Positions 47,538 through 57,965 of a DNA stretch of 64,000 nt are shown one piece after another. The notes under the pieces were generated by a model. The model made no database searches. It was given only the letters and a program-made list of their open reading frames with translations, and was not told the origin of the DNA. Within the stretch, counting starts at the first letter, position 1; the number at the start of each line of letters is the position of its first letter. The DNA is from Zerene cesonia. Taxonomy: Eukaryota; Arthropoda; Insecta; Lepidoptera; Pieridae. The stretch spans positions 1,426,001 to 1,490,000 of the forward strand of contig NW_024045133.1 of assembly GCF_012273895.1 (NCBI RefSeq), in the 5' to 3' direction. The position numbers and the translations under genes were made by a program.

Positions 47538-47708
47538 CTGTCCACCGGCACGGGCGGCGTGGGCGGCAGCGGCGAGGTGGGGTCGCGCGCCGCCGCGCGC
47601 GCGTGCGCGGCCGCCGGCGGCGCGCCGTACACGTTCTCGCCGCGCGGCATTATGCGCAGCTCGTGCAGCTTCGTGCGCAACGTGCACACCCAGTCTTGCA
47701 TTGCGTCC
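47538..47708 (-). CDS. PH/PDZ protein, end of PH-like domain and Pro/Ala-rich linker
   Basis: 171 bp between GTGACTAG and GTGAGC; completes a Trp codon with the upstream exon. It encodes DAMQDWVCTLRTKLHELRI, the C-terminal helix of a PH-type fold with its characteristic Trp, then MPRGENVYGAPP and a very GC-rich Ala/Arg/Pro linker ending SPLPPTPPVPVD. The proline-rich end could bind SH3 domains (inference). Confidence 0.85.
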
Positions 47709-47969
47709 CTAGTCACGTTATGGTGTTAGATATCAATCAACCCCCCCCCCTCCTCCCTCCCTCCCTTCCCCTTCCCCCATCGTGTTCGATATATGTTTGT
47801 GTGGAGGAAGGAAGGTGGAATTCCTTCATCGAAATAAGGATCCTCAACCAGTCACACGACTGGCCGGCCAGTAAAGCCGATATCCTTATGGATATATATA
47901 TACTTAGTCTGGCCATAAATACTGTTACACTTAATTATAAAAAAATATTACATTTGAATTTCGAATCTG

Positions 47970-48969
47970 NNNNNNNNNNNNNNNNNNNNNNNNNNNNNNN
48001 NNNNNNNNNNNNNNNNNNNNNNNNNNNNNNNNNNNNNNNNNNNNNNNNNNNNNNNNNNNNNNNNNNNNNNNNNNNNNNNNNNNNNNNNNNNNNNNNNNNN
48101 NNNNNNNNNNNNNNNNNNNNNNNNNNNNNNNNNNNNNNNNNNNNNNNNNNNNNNNNNNNNNNNNNNNNNNNNNNNNNNNNNNNNNNNNNNNNNNNNNNNN
48201 NNNNNNNNNNNNNNNNNNNNNNNNNNNNNNNNNNNNNNNNNNNNNNNNNNNNNNNNNNNNNNNNNNNNNNNNNNNNNNNNNNNNNNNNNNNNNNNNNNNN
48301 NNNNNNNNNNNNNNNNNNNNNNNNNNNNNNNNNNNNNNNNNNNNNNNNNNNNNNNNNNNNNNNNNNNNNNNNNNNNNNNNNNNNNNNNNNNNNNNNNNNN
48401 NNNNNNNNNNNNNNNNNNNNNNNNNNNNNNNNNNNNNNNNNNNNNNNNNNNNNNNNNNNNNNNNNNNNNNNNNNNNNNNNNNNNNNNNNNNNNNNNNNNN
48501 NNNNNNNNNNNNNNNNNNNNNNNNNNNNNNNNNNNNNNNNNNNNNNNNNNNNNNNNNNNNNNNNNNNNNNNNNNNNNNNNNNNNNNNNNNNNNNNNNNNN
48601 NNNNNNNNNNNNNNNNNNNNNNNNNNNNNNNNNNNNNNNNNNNNNNNNNNNNNNNNNNNNNNNNNNNNNNNNNNNNNNNNNNNNNNNNNNNNNNNNNNNN
48701 NNNNNNNNNNNNNNNNNNNNNNNNNNNNNNNNNNNNNNNNNNNNNNNNNNNNNNNNNNNNNNNNNNNNNNNNNNNNNNNNNNNNNNNNNNNNNNNNNNNN
48801 NNNNNNNNNNNNNNNNNNNNNNNNNNNNNNNNNNNNNNNNNNNNNNNNNNNNNNNNNNNNNNNNNNNNNNNNNNNNNNNNNNNNNNNNNNNNNNNNNNNN
48901 NNNNNNNNNNNNNNNNNNNNNNNNNNNNNNNNNNNNNNNNNNNNNNNNNNNNNNNNNNNNNNNNNNNNN
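47970..48969. other. Assembly gap (1000 N)
   Basis: Exactly 1000 N inside an intron of the PH/PDZ gene. The flanking exons (47538-47708 and 49963-50198) agree in phase and sense, so no exon need be missing here. Confidence 0.99.
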
Positions 48970-49045
48970 AAGTAATAAATGTTATTTGCAGTTAACAATT
49001 TTCTTTTTTCTTTATTACAATATTTATGGCAAGACTAGGTATTAT

Positions 49046-49245
49046 GGGATTAAAAAAAAATCCTATGTGATATTCCAGTAGTCCAGCTATCTACGTATCA
49101 TTGCAATCCGTTCAGTAGTTAAGAGATTAAAGACTTTTAAACGGATTTTGAACGCGATTTATTCAGTTCAGTAGTTTTTGCATGAAACAGTCACAAACAA
49201 ACATACACATACATCCTCACAAACATACGCATTTACAATATTATT
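49046..49245 (-). mobile_element. Helitron-like element interrupted by a foldback-arm fragment
   Basis: Minus copy missing its CTAG end and interrupted at about 49122-49171 by a fragment resembling the 84-bp foldback arm, with GTTCAGTAGT duplicated on both sides. Confidence 0.6.
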
Positions 49246-49436
49246 ATTATATTCAGAAAAGCGTCTCTACCGTTTGATCATAATACGAATGTACTGCAAT
49301 TCTGCGCGACTGTCTTATTGTCAATAGTCAGTTGATAGCAGATCACAGCCAATCGCAAAGACTTAAATAAAGTGAGGGTAGTTATTCAACAGGACAATTA
49401 TTCATCAAACACAATTTATATCAGATAATAGATTTT

Positions 49437-49645
49437 TTGAAGTGAAACTTCTTTAGAATCGTTGTGATTTCAAAACTGATGCAACGGAAAAACTACAGGT
49501 AAGAGAGAGAAATACAAAAATTTGTAGAATGAAGCCGGCAAAGAATGAGACAGAAATATACATACTATTTTATTCATTCTTTTGACGATTTATTGAAGTT
49601 TCACTTTTATCATGTGTGAATCGCACACACACCTTTTTTTTATAA
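49437..49645 (-). mobile_element. MITE-like element, reverse copy
   Basis: Reverse complement of 5622-5853 with moderate divergence, in a PH/PDZ intron. Confidence 0.6.
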
Positions 49646-49962
49646 ATATAAAAAAACCTTGCTTAGTGTTGATACTCAGTGTTGCATGGCATCCCTGGTT
49701 ATAGTATCGTTATAGAGTATTGACATTGAGATTTAGAAGCAACTTGCCGCGCAGTATATTGCGTCCCTGATAAAGTTACAGAGAATATTTTTGTAGTGTA
49801 ATGCCTATCTACCTTCATAATACGATAGAAAAAAGTTACGTTCATTAATTATTATGTTGTATGTCGTATATTCTAAGCCCCAAAAAATACCCAAATTAAA
49901 TTTTTCTCCAATAAAATACCCCCAAAAAACCTATCAAAACTCAACCCAATCCAAAAACTCAC

Positions 49963-50198
49963 CAATCCGGAGCGACCATCCGGACCGGTCCGCTGTCCGT
50001 GTCCACTAGGAAGTCATACTCCTGCCCCGTGTGGGGCTTCACGCTCGCCGTCACGTGCCTCGCGCCCCGGAGGCACGCCCGCCACGCCGGCTTGTGCGCG
50101 TGCGTCGCCGGCCCGTCCTGCGTCGGGTACTGCTCGAGGTAAGGCGTTTTACCGTTGTGCACACAGAGCAACGTCCACATCGGTTTGAGAGGTGGCTT
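49963..50198 (-). CDS. PH/PDZ protein, PH/PTB-like core exon
   Basis: 236 bp after TATCATTTCAG, before GTGAGT; phase 0 in, phase 2 out. It encodes KPPLKPMWTLLCVHNGKTPY, LEQYPTQDGPATHAHKPAWR, ACLRGARHVTASVKPHTGQE and YDFLVDTDSGPVRMVAPD. Alternating strands with W-T-L-L-C-V-H-N-G, Y-L-E-x-Y and a final strand before the C-terminal Trp helix fit a pleckstrin-homology or PTB-type domain that may bind phosphoinositides or phosphotyrosine (inference). Confidence 0.85.
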
Positions 50199-50231
50199 CT
50201 GAAATGATATAGAATATACACCTTTAAGGAC

Positions 50232-50305
50232 CTTTTGTGATCATCATCAGCCCATATATGTTCCCACTGCTGGGACACAGGCCTCCTATGAGGGCCTCAC
50301 AGGCC
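50232..50305 (-). mobile_element. Truncated SINE 3' end (second family)
   Basis: ATCATCAGCCCATATATGTT...CCTCCTATGAGG only, immediately upstream (minus sense) of the PH core exon acceptor at 50199. Confidence 0.65.
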
Positions 50306-50503
50306 TCCATTATGATACTTAACATATATTAAAAAAAAACTCAGTAGCAATCCAATGCTACAAATGAATGAATCACTGAGGTACATGGCACTTTCGTAGC
50401 AATTGTATTCTTATATATGAAATGTTTGACGCAACTATCCTCACTGTGTTGTGTGAAAGAAAGGTGTTTTTGGTTTGTATTATTGTTAGTGTCCTTGACA
50501 TAC

Positions 50504-50643
50504 CTTGTGCACCAAAGGTCTAAGTTTGCCACTGCTGTAGTCATCAGGTACCCTCTTGAGGTACGCATTCTTTTGTATCTCTCTATAGTACACAGGGCCT
50601 TCGTCTCGCCCTGACAACATTCTGCGGCATACATTTACAGCGG
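50504..50643 (-). CDS. PH/PDZ protein, start of the PH-like domain
   Basis: 140 bp after CTCATTTTCAG, before GTATGT; phase 1 in, phase 0 out. It encodes AVNVCRRMLSGRDEGPVYYR, EIQKNAYLKRVPDDYSSGKL, RPLVHK. K-N-A-Y-L-K-R-V looks like the first strand of a PH domain (x-G/A-Y-L-x-K). It joins exactly to the phase-1 first coding exon at 52994-53060. Confidence 0.8.
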
Positions 50644-51428
50644 CTGAAAATGAGAAATCACATTTGTTTTAATGCCCTCTGAAATAATATCAAAGCTTTG
50701 ATAGGTTTACAAATTTGATAGTATTTTAATGTTAAATATTATAATATATAATTCAGTCCCATATTATCTACTTTTAGGATAAAAAATCTGTTAACAACTT
50801 AACTGTTACCAAGCAACATGCGATACTGAGCAAAAATTCTGTAATAATAATGTAAGGATGTTCCGTAAGCAATATTCTTGCCAACTTGTGGTTTGATAAT
50901 TCCGGTATAGGTACAAGTAGAAATATGCTTGGACCTTACTTTGTTTACATCCTGGAAGAGTTTGCTGATAATTAAGCGATAAGGTTATAAGCTATAAGGT
51001 ACATATAAGGCTTTATGTACTACAATAATCACTATATTATAATGCTTTGCTTTGCTCTTTCTACGATCCTGTGACGTATGTATAATCTGTATTTGTTAAC
51101 TTTGCATAGAGGGTACATCAAAATATTTTGTAATCTGTATGCGCGCCTTTGTGCCTCTCTCTCTTGGAAATTAAAACGTGGCACCGAACAGTTCGTTTTA
51201 CTACAACTCCCGAAATATCACAGATCCAAGCCCTTTTTTTTTCTTCAAACTTTTCCTAAGCCCTCAGGTTGCCTGGAAGACATTGCATCTTAGCGAAGTC
51301 CTCCTCTTTGTAACTATTTTTATTTTGTTTTTGTTTATTCACTTTGTTTCTATTTTCTCACCTCATTGACTAGATTTTGACATTTTCAATGAACAGATTT
51401 AATTTGTACTTTGTACACTTATAAAAGA

Positions 51429-51625
51429 CTAGCTGTGCCCTGCGGTTTCACCCGCATAAATCCGTATCCCGTAGGAATATGGGGATAAAAAGTTGCCTAT
51501 ATGTTATTCCAGTTTTCCAGCTACCTACGTACCAAATTTCATTGCAATTGTTTCAGTAGTTTTTACTTGAAATAGCAACAAACGCACACACATCCTTACA
51601 AACTATTATTTATAATATTAGTAGG
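51429..51625 (-). mobile_element. Non-autonomous Helitron-like element (PH/PDZ intron 1)
   Basis: Minus copy, CTAG intact, small deletion near the TC end. Confidence 0.7.
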
Positions 51626-52993
51626 ATTGATTATATCATTAAAGTATTTGCCTTACAGTATTGTAATTGTATTTATAGTCATTTTAATTTCTATTCCTTC
51701 ATTTACTCCCTTTTTTCTCATACAAAAATACACATAAAAAAAATTCAAACATAAGTACATATAAATAATTAGTTAGAAACTACAATAGCTCAATGGTTTC
51801 AATTTCAAATAAATACATTAGAATTCCGTTGGAATTAAATTACGTTAAAAATATTGTCGTAATGAATAGTATACATAGATCATTTATATGAACGACAAGT
51901 CGGCCGCAATAAGCCTTGTCCAATTTAAATGCAACAAACGATTAACCAATTTCGCGCTTATGACGCCTGAATTAATTAAGGGGACACAGTGACTCAATAG
52001 CAAAATATTTTGCACTCGGGTCGCTGAGGAAGTATAGAACCGTCGGTGAAAGTGGATATAGCAAATAATGAATAATATTTGATACGAAATTTATAGACCT
52101 CATTCTGTATTAAATTAACGCAAAATGTATCGGTAAAAAATACAACCTTACATATAATATTAGTGATTTAAAATATAATATTTATGAAATAATACATATA
52201 AAATAACATCTACTTTACCTTATGAAAGTTTGAAGTATTTCCAGTTTCACTGGTTGAATATGCATTTAATACACTGCGCGGCCTTCATTATTCTAACGAT
52301 ACATATCCTTATTTCAAATAGGTACAGTCTTTATAAATAATTAATAAATTAAAGGATCACGAATGACATCAGTCAACGACGTAACAATAGCTGGAAGCCA
52401 TGTTTGTTTATTGTCCAACATTTTTTAATGTGATTAACAAAGTCTAGATACAAAGAATTTGAGCATCACATATAACAAATTTCATCACTTTACACATATT
52501 AATTACTTTACATAGCTAATATTTTATTGAATAGAATACCGTACATACATTTTATCTACATAGTCGCTACTGAGTTATATATGATAGAGTTTAAAAATGC
52601 AGTTGGCACCATTTTGTAGTTTGTATATTTCATATTTTCATAGTCCCTAAAAAGAAGACAATAGTAATAACTCTAAATTTTTAATTACGATATCTCCAAG
52701 TTCATGTATAATATAGGGTACATTCGTTATCTAAAAACATCACGTGTTAATTGTCAGTGTTGTGTATCAGACTTCAGAATTGACAAGTGACATATGTTAT
52801 TTTTATTGGCCACAGTGATATCGATAAAAGTGCATAGTTTTGAGTTTTAAATAACAAGACTTGGGTAAGTCTTACTTGAATTAGTACTATTTAGTTCGTT
52901 GTTTTACATTATAGTTGTACTACAAATGTGCGTCTCGTATTTTTGTTTTTATACAGAAAAAACACAAAAACCCTATTTGTCCGCAGAACTTAC

Positions 52994-53060
52994 CTGTCAA
53001 ATTTAGTTTTTTAATTTTAGTTCTATATTTTCCCGGAATGCGGCGCTCAATTCGCTTCAT
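52994..53060 (-). CDS. PH/PDZ protein, first coding exon
   Basis: ATG at 53060-53058, 22 codons (MKRIERRIPGKYRTKIKKLN, LT) and one base, then a perfect GTAAGT donor. Phase 1 matches the next exon (CC...). The very basic start could help membrane binding (inference). Total readable CDS before the missing exon is 2305 bp (768 codons plus one base). Its start lies 199 bp from the asf1 start on the opposite strand. Confidence 0.72.
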
Positions 53061-53259
53061 ATTTTGATCACGTGACCGGAATCAACCGCCAAAACGTATG
53101 TCACTGTCATCTTGTCCGCGAATCGGCATTTTTCTGAAATTCTGTTTTATAACGTTTGCTTTTATTTTCAAACATCGAAACGTGGCCAAGTCTTACCATA
53201 ATTAGAAACGCATTCGAAGTTGATCAAACCAAAGCAATACTTTGTAAACTAGATTTATA
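53061..53259. promoter_or_regulatory. Divergent promoter between PH/PDZ gene and asf1
   Basis: Only 199 bp separate the two start codons on opposite strands. The interval contains a perfect E-box CACGTG (53069-53074, within GATCACGTGACC, next to the minus-strand start). No TATA box at a convincing distance. A shared bidirectional promoter is inferred from the geometry. Confidence 0.55.
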
Positions 53260-53904
53260 ATGGCAAAGGTTCATATAACCAACGTAGTCGTACTCGACAA
53301 TCCCAGTCCATTTTTGAATCCTTTTCAATTCGAGCTGACCTTCGAATGTATAGAGGAACTGAAAGAGGATCTCGAATGGAGGATGATATATGTTGGATCG
53401 GCAGAAACAGAGGAACACGATCAAGTATTAGACACTATATACGTAGGTCCCATACCAGAGGGCCGTCACATGTTTGTGTTCCAAGCACCTCCGCCTGACG
53501 TGACACGGATACCCGAGAACGATGCTCTAGGCGTAACTGTAGTGCTATTAACGTGTTCATACAGAGGGCAAGAGTTTGTCCGCGTCGGTTATTTCATAAA
53601 CAATGAATACAGTGAGAGTGAGCCGGAGTTGAGGGAGAATCCGCCGGCGAAGCCACAATTCGACAAGGTGGTGAGGAACATTCTAGCATCTGAACCGAGA
53701 GTGACGAGGTTTAAGATCAATTGGGCGGAACCGGACACTGCGCCGGCGGACTCTGGTGATGCGAATATAGAAACGCACGCGCCTAGTAACGATTCGTATG
53801 GGGCGTCGTTCAATGCGGATAGTCAATTAAGTGGGATTGAGTTCCAGGGTAGCCTTAGTGGGTATGGGGACAACTCGAATTCAATCGCTCCTATGGAGTG
53901 CTGA
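53260..53904 (+). CDS. asf1: Histone chaperone ASF1
   Basis: Complete 214-residue ASF1, a nuclear chaperone that binds the H3-H4 dimer and passes it to CAF-1 or HIRA during nucleosome assembly. It begins MAKVHITNVVVLDNPSPFLN and keeps the ~155-residue immunoglobulin-like core: FELTFECIEELKEDLEW, YVGSAETEEHDQVLDT, GPIPEGRHMFVFQAP, GVTVVLLTCSYRGQEF and RENPPAKPQFDKVVRNILAS. Asp54, Val94 and Arg108, residues known to contact H3 in human ASF1A, are at the same positions. There is a small extension in YSESEPELRENPP. The C-terminal tail (about residues 157-214) is acidic/Ser-rich, as usual and variable. The coding region is one exon with family-typical length. A GTAAGT donor starts two bases after the stop. 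Confidence 0.97.
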   Translation: MAKVHITNVVVLDNPSPFLNPFQFELTFECIEELKEDLEWRMIYVGSAETEEHDQVLDTIYVGPIPEGRHMFVFQAPPPDVTRIPENDALGVTVVLLTCSYRGQEFVRVGYFINNEYSESEPELRENPPAKPQFDKVVRNILASEPRVTRFKINWAEPDTAPADSGDANIETHAPSNDSYGASFNADSQLSGIEFQGSLSGYGDNSNSIAPMEC

Positions 53905-53911
53905 GGTAAGT
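53905..53911 (+). promoter_or_regulatory. Strong 5' splice site right after the asf1 stop codon
   Basis: TGAG|GTAAGT: the stop TGA (53902-53904) is followed by G and a consensus donor. It predicts a 3' UTR intron close enough to the stop to avoid nonsense-mediated decay. Confidence 0.5.
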
Positions 53912-56900
53912 GCCCATGTTTCTATTCTATGGTATTCGTAACATCAATTGTGGATTAAGCAAGCATTGTTTTGTCTGACATTTTAGCTAATGTATTATTT
54001 ATATTTTGCCTATGAAGGTAAACCCTTCCTGTATAGCAAAAAGGCTGAAAAGGAAGGATGTATTCTTGGAGGCAGACAAGGCACTGGTCTCGTCGTCTAC
54101 ATAATTGAAATCCTAATAACCATTCATCAATCATTAAAAAAAAAAATTATTCAATCCTTTAAAAAAAAAAAATTATTTATAATTTAGTCATAACTATTAA
54201 ATGAACACACGAAAAATATGTTAAATCAGCTGAGTTGTTTCCGAGGAGAACTTCTAAGTCAAACATTTACAATATTGACATTGTTGTTTTATATATATGT
54301 TAATTAACTGCACAATTCGCCAAAGAACAGAGGAAATTCAATTAAATGAGTTCATTGACCCATAGCTTCAGGCCACTTTGATGGCTGGTTAGATAAGCCG
54401 TATTTCTTTTATTTAAAATTATTACCAACATCCCAGGGAGGACATACCAAATCTTACCATGGAACGAAATGACAAAAACTCCTCATCAAACACAAAAATA
54501 ATCACCTTAATAGGATCAAACTCACAGCGTCCATGCAACTAAGCAAAACAAATAGAAACAGTTGAACCAAGAACCTTTTTTTGACATTATGATCGAAAAT
54601 GCATTTTTGAAGTACTTGTGATTTCAATGTTACTTACAGATTGTATATAAAAAAATTGATGAACGGAGTTTCTCAAGGCAAAACAGCAGGTGGCGGTCTG
54701 AGATTTATGGACTGATGTGATAAAACCATGAGCTGCATATTGCATATGGGAAGCAAGTAATTATAAGGGTAGTCGTTATGCTATACCTAATAATGCATAA
54801 GCAAACCTTACTTGTGTTATAAATGTGAAAGTGTGTTTGTTGAAGAGTAGCAATATTATCAGATTTTGTAGCTGGAGATTAGCAGACTAGTGAGTGATAT
54901 AGGCTACTTTTTATCAGAGAAATAGTTCATTGTAATGGGAAGATAAGTTAAATAATTAAATCGCATTTAACATCCATTAAAAAGCATTAATTACACTCTG
55001 AAATGTATAAATTCCAATAGAGGGTGCTATATTAAATCTGTATCATGTATGTCAACTAGTTGTGGAAAGTTTGTATTATTATATAACGTACCCCATTAGT
55101 TTATGTTATCTCTAAATTTATTATTTCCAACAAAATAAAAACTATGAATATTTATCAAGCGTCCAAAAATATAGTAGATTTTCGTTTTTATGTTATACTT
55201 TGTACATTATTACTGTTTGTCCTTTATAACAAATTTTAGGTATTGGTAATTTCTATATATTGTGTGTTTCATTTTTGTGTTGTAAATATCTGCGCTTGAC
55301 GGATACTTTTGAGCCTCTTATAAATCTCTGAGATGTAAAACTATCCACAATGTGACATTGGCAAAATTGTGGCAACACAGCACTGCCATTCATAAAATAA
55401 AATTGAATTGAATTGAATTATTATATAACTTTAAGTGTAGGTAACAAATTGAAGAAATATGTCTTTTACGGATTTAGAAGTTTTATGGTATATATTCATC
55501 TTGAAAAATCTTAGGATAATAATATGGTTATATTCATAAGAAAGAATTATGTTAAACTAGCTAATCGGCTGTGGCTTTGTCCCCATAATTAAAGGAAATT
55601 GGATGTTTCACTGCGGTAAAACCAAGCCTATGTCACTCTCTAGCCTACAAACTATCACTAGATACAAAATTCATGCCATAAAATTGGTCCTTTACTATGA
55701 GAAAGATAGACAAACAAACAGACACATCAGCATTCGTAATATTATATTTCGACAGAATGCTTATGTGATTTATGCCTAATTTAGCCTGTCACAAGCAAGA
55801 ATTGTCTCTTATGCAATATATAGTCTATGGCCACTATTATCAAGGATTTCTGATTGAAGGGAGTCGTGGCTTGTATTGTTATGATAAAAATTAGTTTTTC
55901 TTTGTACAAAGTGGACTGTGGAATTAGATAAAACTAAGCAAAATAGATTTTAAGTTAGATGTTTTGTGTATGTAATCTTTTTTTTGTTGAATAAATTGAG
56001 ATAATAGTACTAACAGGTGTTTCCAAAGACATTGTTGATGATTTTTTTTTTTACAATTCTAGAGGAAAAATAACAGTGTAACTATCTGTATCCACCGGCT
56101 TTGTCTGTGGTACATATTCGTCTCTATGCTACTCAGTGGAGCGTTCCAATGTAGAAAGAATTTATTAAAATTGATTCAGTAGTTATGTGAATACATGACT
56201 ACAACCAAAACAAATGTTTCCCACTTGTGTTTTTGTATGTACGTACGATTATAATATTAGTTTAAATTAAACAAAGTAATGTAGCTTATGTTTCCATTAT
56301 TTTTTTAATTATTCAGCTGTTAAATGTATCATTATTTATTTTACAATAATTTCTTTAAAGCATTTTTGAATAGGTGCTACTGCTATAAGTTTAGTTTTTA
56401 TTCATTAAGCAAATTAAACATAAGATCAGTTTTATAATCTGTGCTCATGTGGAATTCTTCATTTAAAAAGTATATAGGGGTTGTCAACTAATGTATATAG
56501 TAAGTATGTTTTTTATTCATACTGTGACTGTTAAAAATTATGTAGAACTTCTTTATTTTTAGTGCATACACAAAGAAATGTAATCATTTGAATCGGTATA
56601 TATTGATAAAAATTAATGCAGGAAAAATGTCATTAACGATATGTCAACAACCCTAATTAAAATGGTGTATTTCACAAATTATAAACATGAAAAATATATA
56701 CTATATTATTTGGAAGTGTTATACACACGTGTATGTCGCGTTGTGTCGCGTCAGAAGCGTTATTTTTAAAAGTAATGTTTTTTTTCTTATTAACTCATCA
56801 TATACCATTTTTTTTTTGTTATTTTCCTTATACACACTTCCTTTTCTTATTTACCCACTTATCATTTTTTATTCATAACAATCTAATATCCTAAGCTATG

Positions 56901-57600
56901 TCCTGAGGTTTGAAAAAAAATCGTTATACAACCTTATAAAATGTATCCTGCAAGATATAATCTAGTTTAAAATCATCCTTATGAACTCGGCTGTAACACG
57001 ACAGCAATTTAACACACTAACGTGTTATTTTTGGTGGTTATTTTTAAAATGGCGCTCCTACTGACGCATCATAACACGTCACACGAAACCTGTAAAATAG
57101 TATTCGATTGAATTATGTCTGGATTAAGTTCCTTCGCCTGACTTACAAGCCAAGATTAGCTGCTCATTGTGAATCTAATGTATTTAAAATTAAGTTAAAA
57201 TTGTACCTAACAAATTGTATATATTTGCGTATTTTTAATGATAAGTTAATAAATAATTTTGAAACTAAAGTATCTAATTCATTTTACTATTCCTTCACCA
57301 TTTGGTTTCTCAACCATCTTTGGCAAAGATAATCCCTTTTTTTAGTGGGGTAATTTTGCTTCGGATGAATCGCGGATGGGAGAGATAGTCGAGTTTTTAA
57401 TGCTTACCGACTAGTTATTATCTATTCGGTATTAGCTCCACCTGTATGTTTATATGTAACCTAACCTAATTTTAGACTAGATTTTGTAAACCGACAGATA
57501 TAGATCAAACTTTGTACACTTATTACGGATCGATGACAAAACAATTTCAGGAGTTTATCTTATTATCCTGATTAAGGTGCGTAAAGCGTGTATTTTAGTT
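53912..57600. other. AT-rich spacer downstream of asf1
   Basis: No exon recognised. AATAAA hexamers near 55134 and 55989 could end asf1 transcripts. Faint old repeat remnants near 55560-55740 and 56080-56260. Otherwise nothing I can name. Confidence 0.4.
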
Positions 57601-57648
57601 TTCAAACTACTTCAAGGAAAGGAGGTTATTGACTTGATCAATAAGAAT

Positions 57649-57965
57649 TTATTTTGTTTCATCATCATCAGCCCATATATGTTCCCACTGCTGGGACACA
57701 GGCCTCCTATAAGGGTTCAGGCCATAATCCACCACGCTGGCCAAGTGCGGGTTGGCCACATGTCGTTGAACTTTTAATTCTTGGACATGCCGGTTTCCTC
57801 ACGATGTTTTCCTTCACCGTTTAAGCAGTGGTGATGTTATCCACATGCGCATATAAATTGAAATATCAATTTATTTCCTGCACGCTCGCCCGGTCTCGAA
57901 CCCCGACTTATCGATTTTGAAGTCCGAGGTTCTCACCACTGAGCCACCACTGCTCTTATTTTGTT
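57649..57965 (-). mobile_element. Full-length tRNA-derived SINE (second family)
   Basis: Minus-strand head with A box TGGCTCAGTGG and B box GGTTCGAGACC (near 57880-57955), body AGGAAACCGGCATGTCCAAG and tail (GAT)n. TTATTTTGTT flanks at 57649-57658 and 57956-57965 are a likely target-site duplication. Headless copies of the body lie at 39870-40060 and 50232-50305. Confidence 0.8.

Noticed and set aside
47603..49081. Open frame of 492 codons
   Set aside because: Antisense to a real exon and then runs through the second N gap.
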